Origin: Magicicada septendecula
Lineage: Eukaryota; Arthropoda; Insecta; Hemiptera; Cicadidae
Direction: 5' to 3'
DNA length: 64,000 nt
Assembly (NCBI GenBank): GCA_034769895.1
Contig: CM068373.1
Coordinates: 280,209,158-280,273,157 of the forward strand
Shown: positions 1 to 11,800 of the stretch, piece by piece
How the letters are laid out: each line of letters begins with the position of its first letter
Numbering within the stretch: position 1 is the first letter of the stretch
Made by a program: the position numbers and the translations under genes
Notes under the pieces: model-generated
Told to the model about the DNA's origin: nothing
What the model saw: the letters and a program-made list of their open reading frames with translations, nothing else
Database searches by the model: none

Positions 1-737
1 TTTTGAACATACATTTAACACATTTTATAAATTAATACAGCATCCATACTTAAACATTTTAATTTGTATGTATGCTGTTATATAACTAAAACATCTTACT
101 CTAAATATATAGGTACCTTATTCTATTGGAACTCTTTTAAAAATGGAGTTCATGGCTTTGAACAATATCAGCCATTTAAACTTCTTAATTCTATTAAAAC
201 TTAATCTATTTTCAGTCCTTTCTGATTTTACTATTATTATCTAAAATCCCCTTGTACAGTAAACATTTCCCTCACATACTTTCTTTAGTATTGGCATTTC
301 TATGAATGTCTTGAGATAACAAAGTGACCTTATTTAATGAAATATTGGAAATATTTTTCCTTTTAATATTCCATTACCTGTTAATTATAAAATATAAAAG
401 TTATTTTATAGCACCTTGTTTAAGTTATAGATACACTACAACTTGAAGTTTATTACATTTAAAAACACTTCCACTAGTACACATTCACTGTTGGTTCTGA
501 CTTATATTTGAGTTTTATTATTCTCAGACCAGACCTTTAGTCATAATGGACTGTGAAGATTTATTTATTTTTTACCATATAATAACTTTAGTTGGTGCAC
601 TTCTTATCATACTATTTAACACTTTTGTCTATAATTATTTACAATTACATAAGGTTTTGGGGTGTTATACTTTCTTTAATGGTATCATTTGGTTTGGGGT
701 TAATTGTAGTTAATAATAGGTTTTTATTGTGGTTCTT
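1..737 (-). repeat. Partial LTR of C type
   Basis: This segment matches 5439-6175, inside the left LTR of element C, with no difference in the stretches I compared. The right C LTR shows small indels in the same interval, so this piece is closest to the left copy. It stops at TCTT (734-737), where the sequence switches to the B1 protease region. TCTT is also present in the intact B sequence at this point, so the joint has 4 bp of microhomology. No gene is seen. Confidence 0.85.
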
Positions 738-1455
738 GATAACTAAATTCCCCATTTTGATATAGGATTTTATTAATTTTTTCACCCCAACTATCTTCAG
801 TTTCAAATAATACATGACTATTTACCCTTAAATTACAATAATTAATCATCAAGGGCCTGCATTCATTTATGTCGTTATCAGAAATTAAAATTCCCTTACT
901 AATTATTTTTAATGCTTTCATTTCTACAGTTCTCTTTCGTATAAATGGTATTTCAATTATATTATTTTCATTTTTTAATTTCATAGTCTGTGTATAATAG
1001 TTTAACTCAACCTTAAAATTATTCAAAAAATCATTACCCGTTATTGCTCCCATATTCAAACCTTGAATGACTAAAAAAGGTACATTTATTGTGTGTATAT
1101 TTTTTTTTAGCTGTAACAGTATTTGCTTAGTTACTTTTTTACTGCGAACACCTGTTACACCTATAACACTAATTCCCAATACTGGTAGTTGTGGAATTGT
1201 CTCAGTGGTTTGATTTTTTATTTTTTCAAAAACTTTATCATCTATTGCGGCCAGTTCACTCCCTGAATCTACTAGAAAAGTGTATTTGGAATTAAACACT
1301 TCGGCTTCAAATTCTGCCATGCTAAAATTACTGCTACTCTCTCCTACTTCTTCATCGGATAATTCATTATGTATATTGGTAATAAGTGACCCTATTGTTA
1401 TGTGATTTCTAGACGGCTGGGGACTTTCCTTTTCAACCGCCCTGATTAGTTTAAC
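738..1455 (-). pseudogene. B1 pol fragment: aspartic protease region (Ty3/gypsy)
   Basis: This is the N-terminal part of a gypsy pol, read in the -1 frame relative to gag and open from the slippery heptamer GTTAAAC (minus strand, 1455 to 1449) to the break at 737. It contains the retropepsin active-site triplet in the context LVDSGSELAAID and the conserved GNDFL motif downstream. The family function is cleavage of the Gag-Pol polyprotein in the particle. It closely parallels 47900-48614 of B2. Reverse transcriptase and everything beyond are missing because the fragment is fused to a C-type LTR. It is a dead fragment, not an autonomous gene. Confidence 0.85.
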
Positions 1456-2939
1456 TGTACTGGAGGTGGTGGTTCGCTGTAAACCCCCCTATGATCCCCT
1501 CTACTGTTTTGATTATTAGAAGGTGCTTTAACGCCCCTAGTCTAGTTTAGGTTACCAACATATCCCCCTCTCCCTCTGTGGTTCAGACCTCCCGGCATTC
1601 CCTGATTACTGGTGAAACCTCTACCTCTATTACTACCTCTAAACTCGTTACTATAATTTTCCCTTCTATTGTACTCACTATTATCAAAACCTCTATTATA
1701 ATTATCTACTCTCCCTTGAGCACCACCCCTAGGACCCCGACACCTATAACACTGATTTTCAAGAACTATTATAATTGCTAGCTCTACAATTAGGGTGTGG
1801 ACATAACCACGCATCCCCCTCTGATCTACTCATATTATTATCGTGTCTAATAAAATGGTCTGGTTGTCTTATTTCGGTATTCATTGATCTCAATTCTCTA
1901 TCTCTAATATTTACTGATTGATATTTAATTTATTTTCTTCTTCTTCTTTCATACCCTGGTAAGCTTCTAAGATTTTCTCTAATTCAGCTACGTCAGTAAA
2001 CTCCCGGGTTCTAATTGTGGATCGTATGTCTTTAGGTAAATGTTTACTAACAATAACATCCTTATAAAAGATGAAAGAGGCATTGGTGGTTCTAGATATT
2101 TAAGCTGGCTATATAGTCGCGTCACATACGACGTAATACTCATATGTTTAATATTGAAACTACCCCATCCCATAATTGTGCTGCGTAAACCCTCTTGTTT
2201 TTCCTCTGACCAATATTTATTTTTAAACGCTCACTCAAATTCATCAAAGTCTGCCCAATTATCATTATGAGCGTCCGTCCAAATTTTAGCATCCCCTTTA
2301 AAATATTTCAAAATTCGTACTAATTTTATTTCCCAGCTTTCTTTACTATACTTATTAAAACTCTTTATAGAATTTAAAAATTGTATGGGGTTCACTCCCT
2401 TACCCTCATTACTGAAATAACCTAATTCAACATCAACATTCACTCTCTCACACAGATTGGTTAGTTTTTGATTAATCGCTAGGCTTAGATCTTCTCTAAC
2501 TTTAATTATTTCTTGTTCATGTTCTGTGTGCTTACTTTTCAAATTAGTTACACTAGTTTTAATTGTGTCAATTTGTTCAAAGTTACTTTTGAATTCATTA
2601 TTAATATTCTCTTGTATCTTATTTGCTTTTTTAATTTGCTCACACTCATCAATTACACCTTGAACCTTACTGTCAATTTTGTCATTTTGTTTTTTAAACT
2701 TATCGTTAAATTTATTTGTTAATGCGTCAATTTTTTGTTTGTCTCTATCAGTTTCTTGTTTTGCTTTTCGTTAATTGTTTTTATATCATTCTTCATCTCG
2801 GTTTGTATTTTGTTTACATTTATAGTCGTCTCACTTTTCACTCCCGCAATAGTCTCATTCATACTTTCCAATTGGCTGTTCATATTTACATCACTCATTT
2901 TTAGTTCACTTCTTATGTTCGCAAACTCGTTGTTTATAT
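1446..2939 (-). pseudogene. B1 gag fragment
   Basis: Minus-strand gag, homologous to B2 gag (48605-50041). A recognisable coiled-coil stretch and the start of capsid (VELGYFSNEGKGVNPIQFLN) lie at 2231-2542. An Arg-Gly-rich tail (RGSNRGRGF, HRGRGGY) lies at 1542-1814. The zinc finger between them is broken by a frameshift: the first Cys pair (WLCPHPNC) and the second (QCYRC) lie in different frames. Gag forms the retrotransposon particle and binds its RNA. The 5' end is cut by the LTR of element F, which begins at 2940. The stop codon is TAA at 1446-1448, directly behind GTTAAAC. Confidence 0.85.
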
Positions 2940-3455
2940 TGTAGAAAGCGGGTGTGTGTCGAGTCTATTAGTTTTAGACTTGGAAGTTTTAGTAATGTGT
3001 TTTGCGAACATAAATGGTGTCGTTCGGAAGCGTCTGGTAGCCTGTGTGCCTTACCTGTCCCTTCTCACTCTTTCGTAATTCCGGATAGGCGCCTAATTGT
3101 TTTTCGTGAAAACAATTAAAAGTTTTTACCTGTATAGTTTGATATTGCACTATTGTAAATTCGAATCGTTCGCCGTCTGGCTTGTTACTGATTCTCGTTT
3201 GAGTGGGGGAAACGTGTTGTCAACTTGAGATAATGTTGGTTATATTGACCCACTGCTAGTAAACAAAACATACATAATATTCTTTACAAATAAATACTGG
3301 ACAGTTTGTTATCGGTACACACTTTTTTATTAGGCTTTTGACTGGTTAGTTTTTGTTAACGCTTCATACAATTAATAATTTATACAATGATTTTAGCCTC
3401 GGCAATATATTCGTTCACTCAGCGGATCGCTAGGTTGGCAGTACAATGTTTATAT

Positions 3456-6400
3456 TCTAATACAAGACCTGTTAACTGGTTACAAATAAATATTAATTTC
3501 TTTGTGTAGTTCCAAGAAAAAAAAAATTTTTATTAACAAAAAAATGTTTTGTTAAATAAAAAAAATTTTATGTTTGGTTGTTATGGTAATAAATCAGAAA
3601 TAATCCTGGTTCGGTATTTTGTTTAAAATTTCAAAATTCTGTGAGGTTATTTTGGTTTAATTTACACTTCTGGTAGATCTTAACTAAATCCGGAGTTAAT
3701 CATATTATCTCCTTGCAGCAATCGATTGATGATTTTCAGCGCTGCTCCAGTATCTCACGTTTAGTTAAGATTTATCGCCTTCCAGTAAGTCTTGTAGTTA
3801 ATTAAACCCTTAAATTAAAATGTGAAATAATTGTACAATTCAAATAGGTGAAATAATTTGATTTATTAACAATAATTATTAAAAATCGATTTAAAATCGA
3901 TGTATAGCAATGGTTCGACTCTGTCACAGGGATGTATCGATTTGTGATTACAGGTTAATTTTTATATAAGTATTAAAAAAGGTTCTTTCAACGATTATTT
4001 TATGTAGTCAGAGAAGGGCAGGTCTAGAAAGTATAACATATACAAAAAATAATCTTAATAATTAATAATTAACAAATTGTGAATAATATATAATGGTTAG
4101 TATATTTGAATTCTCACACCAATGCTGCCTGCTATGAAATCAGTCTGAATTGATGCCTGCCTGGCTGAATTGATGAGGTTAACGTATATATGGTCGCTGT
4201 AAATTCTAACAATAAATTCACCTTTAAAATTGTTTTATGGATCTCCGTAATCGTGTATACTGTCTATTATGTTGTTCGAGGTATTCTGGATAAGTGTGCA
4301 GTGTTCACTGGTGTTAATTGTTTTCTGTTAGATGTGTTCACTTTATGTCTGTTCGTAGCTAAGAATCGTTAATATGTTGTGTAGTGAAATATTAATATTA
4401 GGTAATTTTAATGGTTTATTTCACTTGTATTGTGTGGTGCATTGTTCGTTTTCACCATTGTCGTAGAATATTTAATTGTTTTTAAACCAAAAAGTGTCAA
4501 TTTAGGTCACTCTCCTTTTTTCACTGATTTCTAACTGTTACTCCATTACATTCGTTATACGGTTTTAGAACGCGATTCAGCATCGACCATTCCGTTTGAA
4601 TGTTAACAAAGAACTAACTTACTTCCTTCATCTTAGGAAATATCTTGCCAAGTTAATATTGGAAAAGTATTGTTAAAATAATTTTCACTTCCCATGTACA
4701 TACCTATAGAGTACATTGTATATGGAATATTTTTAGTTTATTGTTCGCTTTCATGAACTATTAACCACATAATTGGTTTATTTATCTCATTCTGTTTAAT
4801 TTGATATGTCATAGTCCATATTTGTTGAGATTTTTGTTAAAATTACCATATTTCTGTCTTTTTGGAAATCTAGGCCCAAAAACCTGTTTCCGCTCTGGTA
4901 CACAATTTCTGCCATTTTAAGTGTTATTAATATAATTATAATAAATTTCAGATGGTCACAAATCTTTCGCTTTCCTTAATTCCCTACAAATTTAACATTT
5001 GAACTGTCTTTTAGTGATAATTTATTAATTTACTATTTCTCCTCTGAAATAGTTATTTTTTTTACATTTCGAAAATTTTTAATAATTTAAGACATTTTCC
5101 TATATTACTCTTTTAAATCATAGGATCATTTACAGTATCTGTGTTTGATCCACCTTACATAAATCTTGTTATTTTATATGGTTCATTGATGAATTAACTG
5201 GTTTATATTAACTTTTGTGAATTCATTATTTGGCCTAGAGTTTAGTATTTTACATATATGGTTTTTTCAAATAAAGTTAATTCTACCCCTCCTCTGACTT
5301 TTAAAAGTTAACACTACATGAAATAAAATTGTTTACATAATTATTGATATGTGTAGCATCTAATTCATGCTACTGTTACAAAAATAATATTTGACATTAA
5401 TCAGCAGTCTTCAAAGTTAGACTTGTTTGCTTAAACTGTTTTGAACATACATTTAACACATTTTATAAATTAATACAGCATCCATACTTAAACATTTTAA
5501 TTTGTATGTATGCTGTTATATAACTAAAACATCTTACTCTAAATATATAGGTACCTTATTCTATTGGAACTCTTTTAAAAATGGAGTTCATGGCTTTGAA
5601 CAATATCAGCCATTTAAACTTCTTAATTCTATTAAAACTTAATCTATTTTCAGTCCTTTCTGATTTTACTATTATTATCTAAAATCCCCTTGTACAGTAA
5701 ACATTTCCCTCACATACTTTCTTTAGTATTGGCATTTCTATGAATGTCTTGAGATAACAAAGTGACCTTATTTAATGAAATATTGGAAATATTTTTCCTT
5801 TTAATATTCCATTACCTGTTAATTATAAAATATAAAAGTTATTTTATAGCACCTTGTTTAAGTTATAGATACACTACAACTTGAAGTTTATTACATTTAA
5901 AAACACTTCCACTAGTACACATTCACTGTTGGTTCTGACTTATATTTGAGTTTTATTATTCTCAGACCAGACCTTTAGTCATAATGGACTGTGAAGATTT
6001 ATTTATTTTTTACCATATAATAACTTTAGTTGGTGCACTTCTTATCATACTATTTAACACTTTTGTCTATAATTATTTACAATTACATAAGGTTTTGGGG
6101 TGTTATACTTTCTTTAATGGTATCATTTGGTTTGGGGTTAATTGTAGTTAATAATAGGTTTTTATTGTGGTTCTTCCATCCTATTTCTTCCTTTCTTCTC
6201 GTCTTCCTTCTTGTGTTCATTCTTGGGTAAACCAAGGTACTCAGTGTTATTTTGTCCGATGGTTGGTTCGGAGTATCTTCTTTATTATCTGCTTTTAAAT
6301 TTCTTCTTCCTTCTTGGGTTTGGAGTATTTTCTTTATCACCTGATACTAACTTTATTCTTCTTTCTTGACTTCTTGATATCTTGTTTATCCACCTGATCC

Positions 6401-7119
6401 TAATCTTCCTCTTCTTGTTTCTTCTTGTGTTTGGGGTATTATAGTTATCACCTGCTCCTAATCTTCCTCTTCTTGTTTCTTCTTGTGTTTGGGGTATTAT
6501 AGTTATCACCTGCTCCTAATCTTCCTCTTCTTGTTTCTTCTTGTGTTTGGGGTATTATAGTTATCACATGCTCCTAATCTTCCTCTTCTTATTCTTCTTG
6601 TGTTTGGGGTATTATAGTTATCACCTGCTCCTAATCTTCCTCTTCTTGTTTCTTCTTGTGTTTGGGGTATTATAGTTATCACCTGCTCCTAATCTTCCTC
6701 TTCTTGTGTTTGGGGTATTATAGTTATCACCTGCTCCTAATCTTCCTCTTCTTGTGTTTGGGGTATTATAGTTACCACCTGCTCCTAATCTTCCTCTTCT
6801 TGTGTTTGGGGTATTATAGTTATCACCTGCTCCTAATCTTCCTCTTCTTGTTTCTTCTTGTTTTTGGGGTATTATAGTTATCACCTGCTCCTAATCTCCT
6901 GGGTAATCTCCTGATTTTTTAATATGAGTTTCCTTTAATTTATTTTCTTTGCCTTTTATGGTTGTATTTTTATTACTTAATTATTATTTTTCTTTTATTG
7001 TGGTGTTTTTCTTTGAAGTTTAATTTTATTTTCATTTGACATTCTTTGAGTATATGTAATTTTATTATTTGTATGATCTTATTTGAATTAATTATTGGTG
7101 GAATATCTGTCATGCTACA
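3456..7119 (-). repeat. 3' LTR of C
   Basis: 3664 bp, matching 32777-36110. The visible differences are about 1.5-2% substitutions by eye count over sampled stretches, an 11-bp indel near 3890, and a large difference in minisatellite copy number (nine units here, three in the other LTR). Ends are degenerate TG (here TC) and CA. Unusually long for an insect gypsy LTR. No gene is credible in it. Confidence 0.9.
6404..6893. repeat. Minisatellite in the C LTR, nine units
   Basis: Tandem units of about 58 or 48 bp, each beginning CTTCCTCTTCTTG and containing GGGGTATTATAGTTATCACC. The 48-bp form lacks TTGTTTCTTC. I count nine units here and three in the other LTR (35714-35888). The array reads open in some frames (repeated Arg-Gly-Asn-Thr residues), but this is a by-product of the repeat and not a gene. 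It lies near the 5' end of the LTR on the element strand, where U3 regulatory repeats are usually found. Confidence 0.9.
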
Positions 7120-7381
7120 GATTGCCCTTCTCCAGAAGTGATTTTTTCAGACTATACTTGGTTTGTCTGAAACAATTGCTTATGATAATTATTATAGTTT
7201 TTTAGTATTCTTGACTTCCTTCCATTTCTAAAATTTTTCTTATACATATTTGAGGTTATATCTTTTTCATTCTCACTTGATCTTCCTTGATAGTAATAGT
7301 CATCTGAGTTTCATATTTATTATTATATTTTCATTTTTCTTCTTAGTATTTTATCCTTGGGATATTTATTCCCTATCATCC
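7120..7381 (-). other. C polypurine tract and 3' non-coding end
   Basis: Directly outside the C 3' LTR the minus strand reads TCTGGAGAAGGGCAATC and then LTR TGTAGCATG. This is the expected polypurine primer for plus-strand DNA synthesis. The rest (to 7377) is AT-rich non-coding sequence of C that continues at 25731 after the D insertion. Its last bases ATCC (7378-7381) are the target duplication of D. Confidence 0.75.
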
Positions 7382-8616
7382 TGTAATGGGGCGAATTAGA
7401 AGGTTTCTTATTTTTTATTAATTTTGGTTCGGATCTTATTAAAATTGCACAATTTACTTCATATATGTGTCCAGTCCTTGGTTGAATCTAACTCGCAGTC
7501 TAAACAATGCAAAGGCACGCTGTAACTGTGTTGTGAAAAGAATGCGTTGTCAACTGTAGCACACTTCCAAGAACTTTGCGATTGTGTGGCGTCCACTCAC
7601 CAATGCACAAGCACCCACATCTGCGGAGCGCCTAACTTTACATAAACGAAAGAAAAGGCTGTGAAATATCATCGACGCATAGCACACGTAAATCCTGTGT
7701 GCCAGATGTACAGCTACTAAAACTTCGACAACGAAGGCTGCGAACGGCGATGAAATTCGTTCGCCGGCAAGGCAGTGATGTCTGTCCACATGTAACATCG
7801 TCACAAAAAGTTCATCCCAGTCAAATAACACCTTCAGACCGCGCGGTCATATAAACATTTTGCTTGAGCGTAACTAGTGTCGGCCGACCTAACCAGTGAG
7901 ACCCCGTAACAATTGTATAAAAAGTGAAGCGGTAAATCAGAACGGAACCAGTGAAGTGAACGAATCTAAAATAAAATGTGGTGAAGGGAAAAAGACAAAC
8001 CTTCAGACATATACCTACAACGCGACGCATGATGACGAGAGGAACGACGCCGGTTGGGTAATCATCGATCAATATAATTATGTCATTTTATAAAGGGGTT
8101 ATAAATAATTAAAATGGGGAATTAAAAAATGTGTGAGTGTCGAGTGTGAGCATTGCTGGGTCGTCTCAAAATTAGAATTTAAGTAGTACTTTAAGAACTT
8201 TATATTTTTTTTCAGTAAAGAATAATATTAGAGAATATGTAGCATTTATTTATATTGTTTGGAAAACAACTCTCGGAGAAAGACAATTCAAAAATAATGA
8301 ATCTTCACAGTATATCAGAATAGATAAACTACTATGTTTGGTGGACATACTTTTTTTTGAAAATGATAAAGATCAATGTTAGTTTTTGTGATTAAATGAA
8401 AGAGTACAACAATAAAATTTAATGTCAAAGAATGAGTAAATAAATACAGCTATTTCTGAATATAATTGAGAGTATGATTTCTTGAATAATGTTAACCTAA
8501 GTCACGCTTATTCTTCACGACTTCGTGCTAAGAACTTTGGACCCGAGAAAGGTAAGAGTTGTGAGGAGTGTATATTATTTTTAATAATTTTTTTACAATA
8601 AATCACTAGCTTCTCA
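7382..8616 (+). repeat. 5' LTR of D
   Basis: Runs TGTAATGGGG to CTTCTCA, 1235 bp, matching 24488-25726. It carries a promoter block at 7837-7889. A diverged relative starts at 60058. Reading frames inside it (for example the 93-codon minus-strand frame around 7550-7831) recur in the other LTR only because the LTR is duplicated, and I do not treat them as genes. Confidence 0.92.
7837..7889 (+). promoter_or_regulatory. D LTR core promoter with two dyads
   Basis: A perfect 12-bp palindrome GACCGCGCGGTC (7837-7848) abuts TATAAA (7850-7855). About 25 bp further lies a second palindrome, GTCGGCCGAC (7879-7888), near where a start site would be expected. The same arrangement recurs in the 3' LTR (24943-24995), in the D-like LTR at 60497-60549, and on the minus strand in the B' LTR (55682-55631). 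Conservation among otherwise diverged LTRs supports a regulatory role. The exact start site is inference. Confidence 0.65.
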
Positions 8617-8827
8617 ATGGCGCCGCGAACTTGGACTCGAGTTTATAAATGTAATTTTTAATAAACCGCACCTAAATGTGAATATAAGCGTGGGTTAGGA
8701 GTACGTAAAAAAGTACGAAAAGTGAGGTTATACGTAAGTAATAATTAAGGAATACTTAAGGTATGTAAGATAAGAAGTGTTAAAATACAGTATAATAAAA
8801 TAAAAGTAGTAAATTTACAATATAAAA
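8617..8827 (+). other. D primer-binding site and leader
   Basis: One base after the LTR lies TGGCGCCGCGAACTTGGAC (8618-8636), which begins with TGG as expected for annealing to a tRNA 3' CCA end. The tRNA species was not identified. The rest of the leader up to the gag ATG is A-rich and non-coding. Confidence 0.7.
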
Positions 8828-11800
8828 ATGGCAGATAATAATGAAGTCAGCATCTCCGACAGTCAAACAGAGAGTCAAATAAATACCGACTCCGGTATTC
8901 AAACAGAGTCACTATCAATAGATGACCATAATGTAGAACATGCTGTAATTTGTACGCCGGGAGCGATTTCCACTCCCGTAACAATTAAGACAAAAGAAAA
9001 AGAATTGTCATTAGATGACATATTTGAGTTTATGAAAATCAATTGCAATAAACAAAGTGATGACTTTCATCAACGTTTTAACAGTAACGAGATAACGTTG
9101 AATGAAATGAAAAGTGACTTTAACTGTAAATTAGAAGTACAGAATAACAAATTGAATGAAATTAAGACCGAAATTAAAAGTGAATTTAATTGTAAATTTG
9201 ATGTACATAAATTCGACATTGATGAGGTAAAAATGAAATGCGAAAGTAGTTTTAACGAGTTGAAATTTGAATTAAACGAGAAATTGAGTCACTCATTAAA
9301 TAGTATGAATAATAGAATTGACGAAGTTGAGAGTAGTGTGGTAGAAAAAACCGATAAACAAATACAGAAGGTATGTGATATCCTAATACACTTTTAAATA
9401 CATAAAATACATAAATACACCTCCCACCTACCTTGAAAGTTTCGTTTCTCTGGGGCCAGGATTCTTTCGTACGAACGCTAGATACAAACATGTGTTTCAT
9501 GGGTTATCGAAATAACTGATTCTACACATCGTTATGGAGAGAAATAATTAGCTTTAATGATCAATTATTGCCATTTTAAAATTTTGTTTATCAAATACAG
9601 TTACTTACATGCTTTTCGAATATGGTGTAATTCTTGTTTATACCTCTTATTTTCTAAACTTACATACTATTACTTACAACTTAAGATAGCCCAGCCTGCT
9701 CACGCACTACTCACATTCTAACCAACATAAAACCCCCTTTTTTACTTTGATTGATTAATATAATTCATGATATACTCTCCCCGCCGGCAATGCGTGTATC
9801 CGCGACCTCGTGGTCGCCGCGTGGTGAGTTGGTAGTTGTCCCGAAAATAAAGAAAAATATATCAACTTGACATGTTACTGTTCAGTAATTATTCACTCCT
9901 CACTTCCACTGATTGAAATAACAATTAAATCACTTTTACTGTCCCATGTTAGAATTTTGAGAAGGGATACCTCTTCAGCGTAACCCGGCCGGTTACGCTG
10001 GGGACGAACAACTGCGTTCTCCAGGCATCTTGGTTTTTTGGACGACGGCGTCATTCCGAGCGCGGACCTGGATCGTTGCGTGCGGGCACCATCACATTCA
10101 CGCACAGTTCTGAGAATTCGAGGGTGGTACAAATTCTTTGCCTGGTTTCGCAACTGACTATTACGCTGCTGCTTTGTTTCAACATTGCTTCCTACTTGCC
10201 ACGTGTTCTGTTTTGTTGGAAAATAAAACTTTCACAATATTTTTTACAAAAATCCCGAAATGAAATAAAATGAAATACCCCATATTTTAGACACGTTACA
10301 ATACCCCCCCCCAATGAGAATTCTTCTGTCCAAAACAGAAGAAATCTCATTGATAAAACCCCTAAGAGGACCGGTGAGGAACTGGTGCCAACAACCCCCT
10401 GGTTCTTATACTGCATGGGTAAACGACCCCCCTGGCTCGGCGACTATGGACGCATCTGAACGAGATCACTGGACTTCTCCGTAAGAGATCCCAACACCGA
10501 AAAATCGAACAGACAAGTACCACAGCACACCTCACCTTCTAACATGCTACCCCCCAAAATCCTCAATCCCTGGCTTAGACTATGCCAGATCCTCAGCCGA
10601 TATGTTTCCCCTTGTATGCAAGCTGGGCTGCCTTTAGCAGATACTGGGCTCACACACACTCACATTACATACTGACATTACATATCATGAAATTGAAAAA
10701 TTTTTCAAAAGTTATTTAAATTACAACCCATTGGTTGTTTTCAGGTAAAATCGATTCCTAAATTTTGTATAAATTTTAAATTATTCTCTTCATTGGTTTC
10801 TGTTTTTATTTAAAATAAGTTGATTTAAACATTTCGTATAATTAAGAACATCCTTAACCTAACATGTGAATACTTAGAGTCTAACAATACAAGTCAATAC
10901 AATAAATCAATAGAATTAGACATGGTTAATACACAAACAATAAAATAATCAAAGCTTAAAAATATTCATTAGCTGGCAGGCGCAAAATCAAAAAATTTTT
11001 GTTTTTTCAAAAAATATTTTCCAAAAAATTTTAAAATTCAGAAAAAATTTAAATTTATTAAAATGTTTCCTTTACATATAGAAATTATTTAACATTTGTT
11101 TGAATTGATAAAAAAAAAACACAAGTTGAATTGACTTTCTTACTACTAACTTATATGACCTCACTCTCAGCTGATCAAAACTAGGTCAAGTCCACAACCT
11201 TGACCCACATATGTTATGTACAAGTGACATCTGTAACAATCCAACTTGAAACACAAAACATAATAAAACAAAACATTTTAAAATTAACAAAATATTATTA
11301 TAAATAATAAGCAAATTGACATTTAAATTATTCAAAATAAACAATTCTTAATTTTACATTATCAAATTCTATCAAAGTTTTGTCACTGGTTTCAAAATAA
11401 AAATTTTATATCTTTATTATTACAAATCTCTTTCTTTATTTGACAATCTTATTCTCCATTACTGTGGGTGTTTTAATTATTTATTCTCCTTGACTGTACT
11501 ACTTGATCGGTATCTATATATAATCCTTCTCCCTATGACTCTATCAACTTTAACTAACCTGACACCCATCTCTATTAAAAACATCTACCAAAACACCCTC
11601 TAACCCCAACTTATCATTAAACTCAAATCGCTACCTGCTCTCTATATATATATAAAAAAAAATACTCTCTAACCCTTTGTACTTAGGATACGTGTCCCCC
11701 CCAAAAACTCATTTCCCATTATCTGGTCCCTGGATTCTACCTGAGGCGACCCCTTCCCACTAAATCGATCCCTTCCCGTCCCAAACTTCGTTGCGGACTC

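Noticed and set aside
2940..3455. Reading 2940-3455 as the LTR of B1 itself
   Set aside because: The same sequence sits next to the F primer-binding site at 41886, and in B1 and B2 it cuts gag in mid-frame, so it belongs to F.
6621..6884. Minus-strand frame with repeated Arg-Gly-Asn-Thr residues
   Set aside because: It is a by-product of the minisatellite in the C LTR; the frame is lost in the other LTR, which has fewer units.
6404..6893. Regularly spaced repeats resembling a CRISPR array
   Set aside because: Units are contiguous variants without unique spacers, and the setting is an insect-type LTR.
7550..8093. Open frames of 65-93 codons on both strands, also found at 24656-25199
   Set aside because: They recur only because the D LTR is duplicated, and they overlap the promoter block. 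No known domain.
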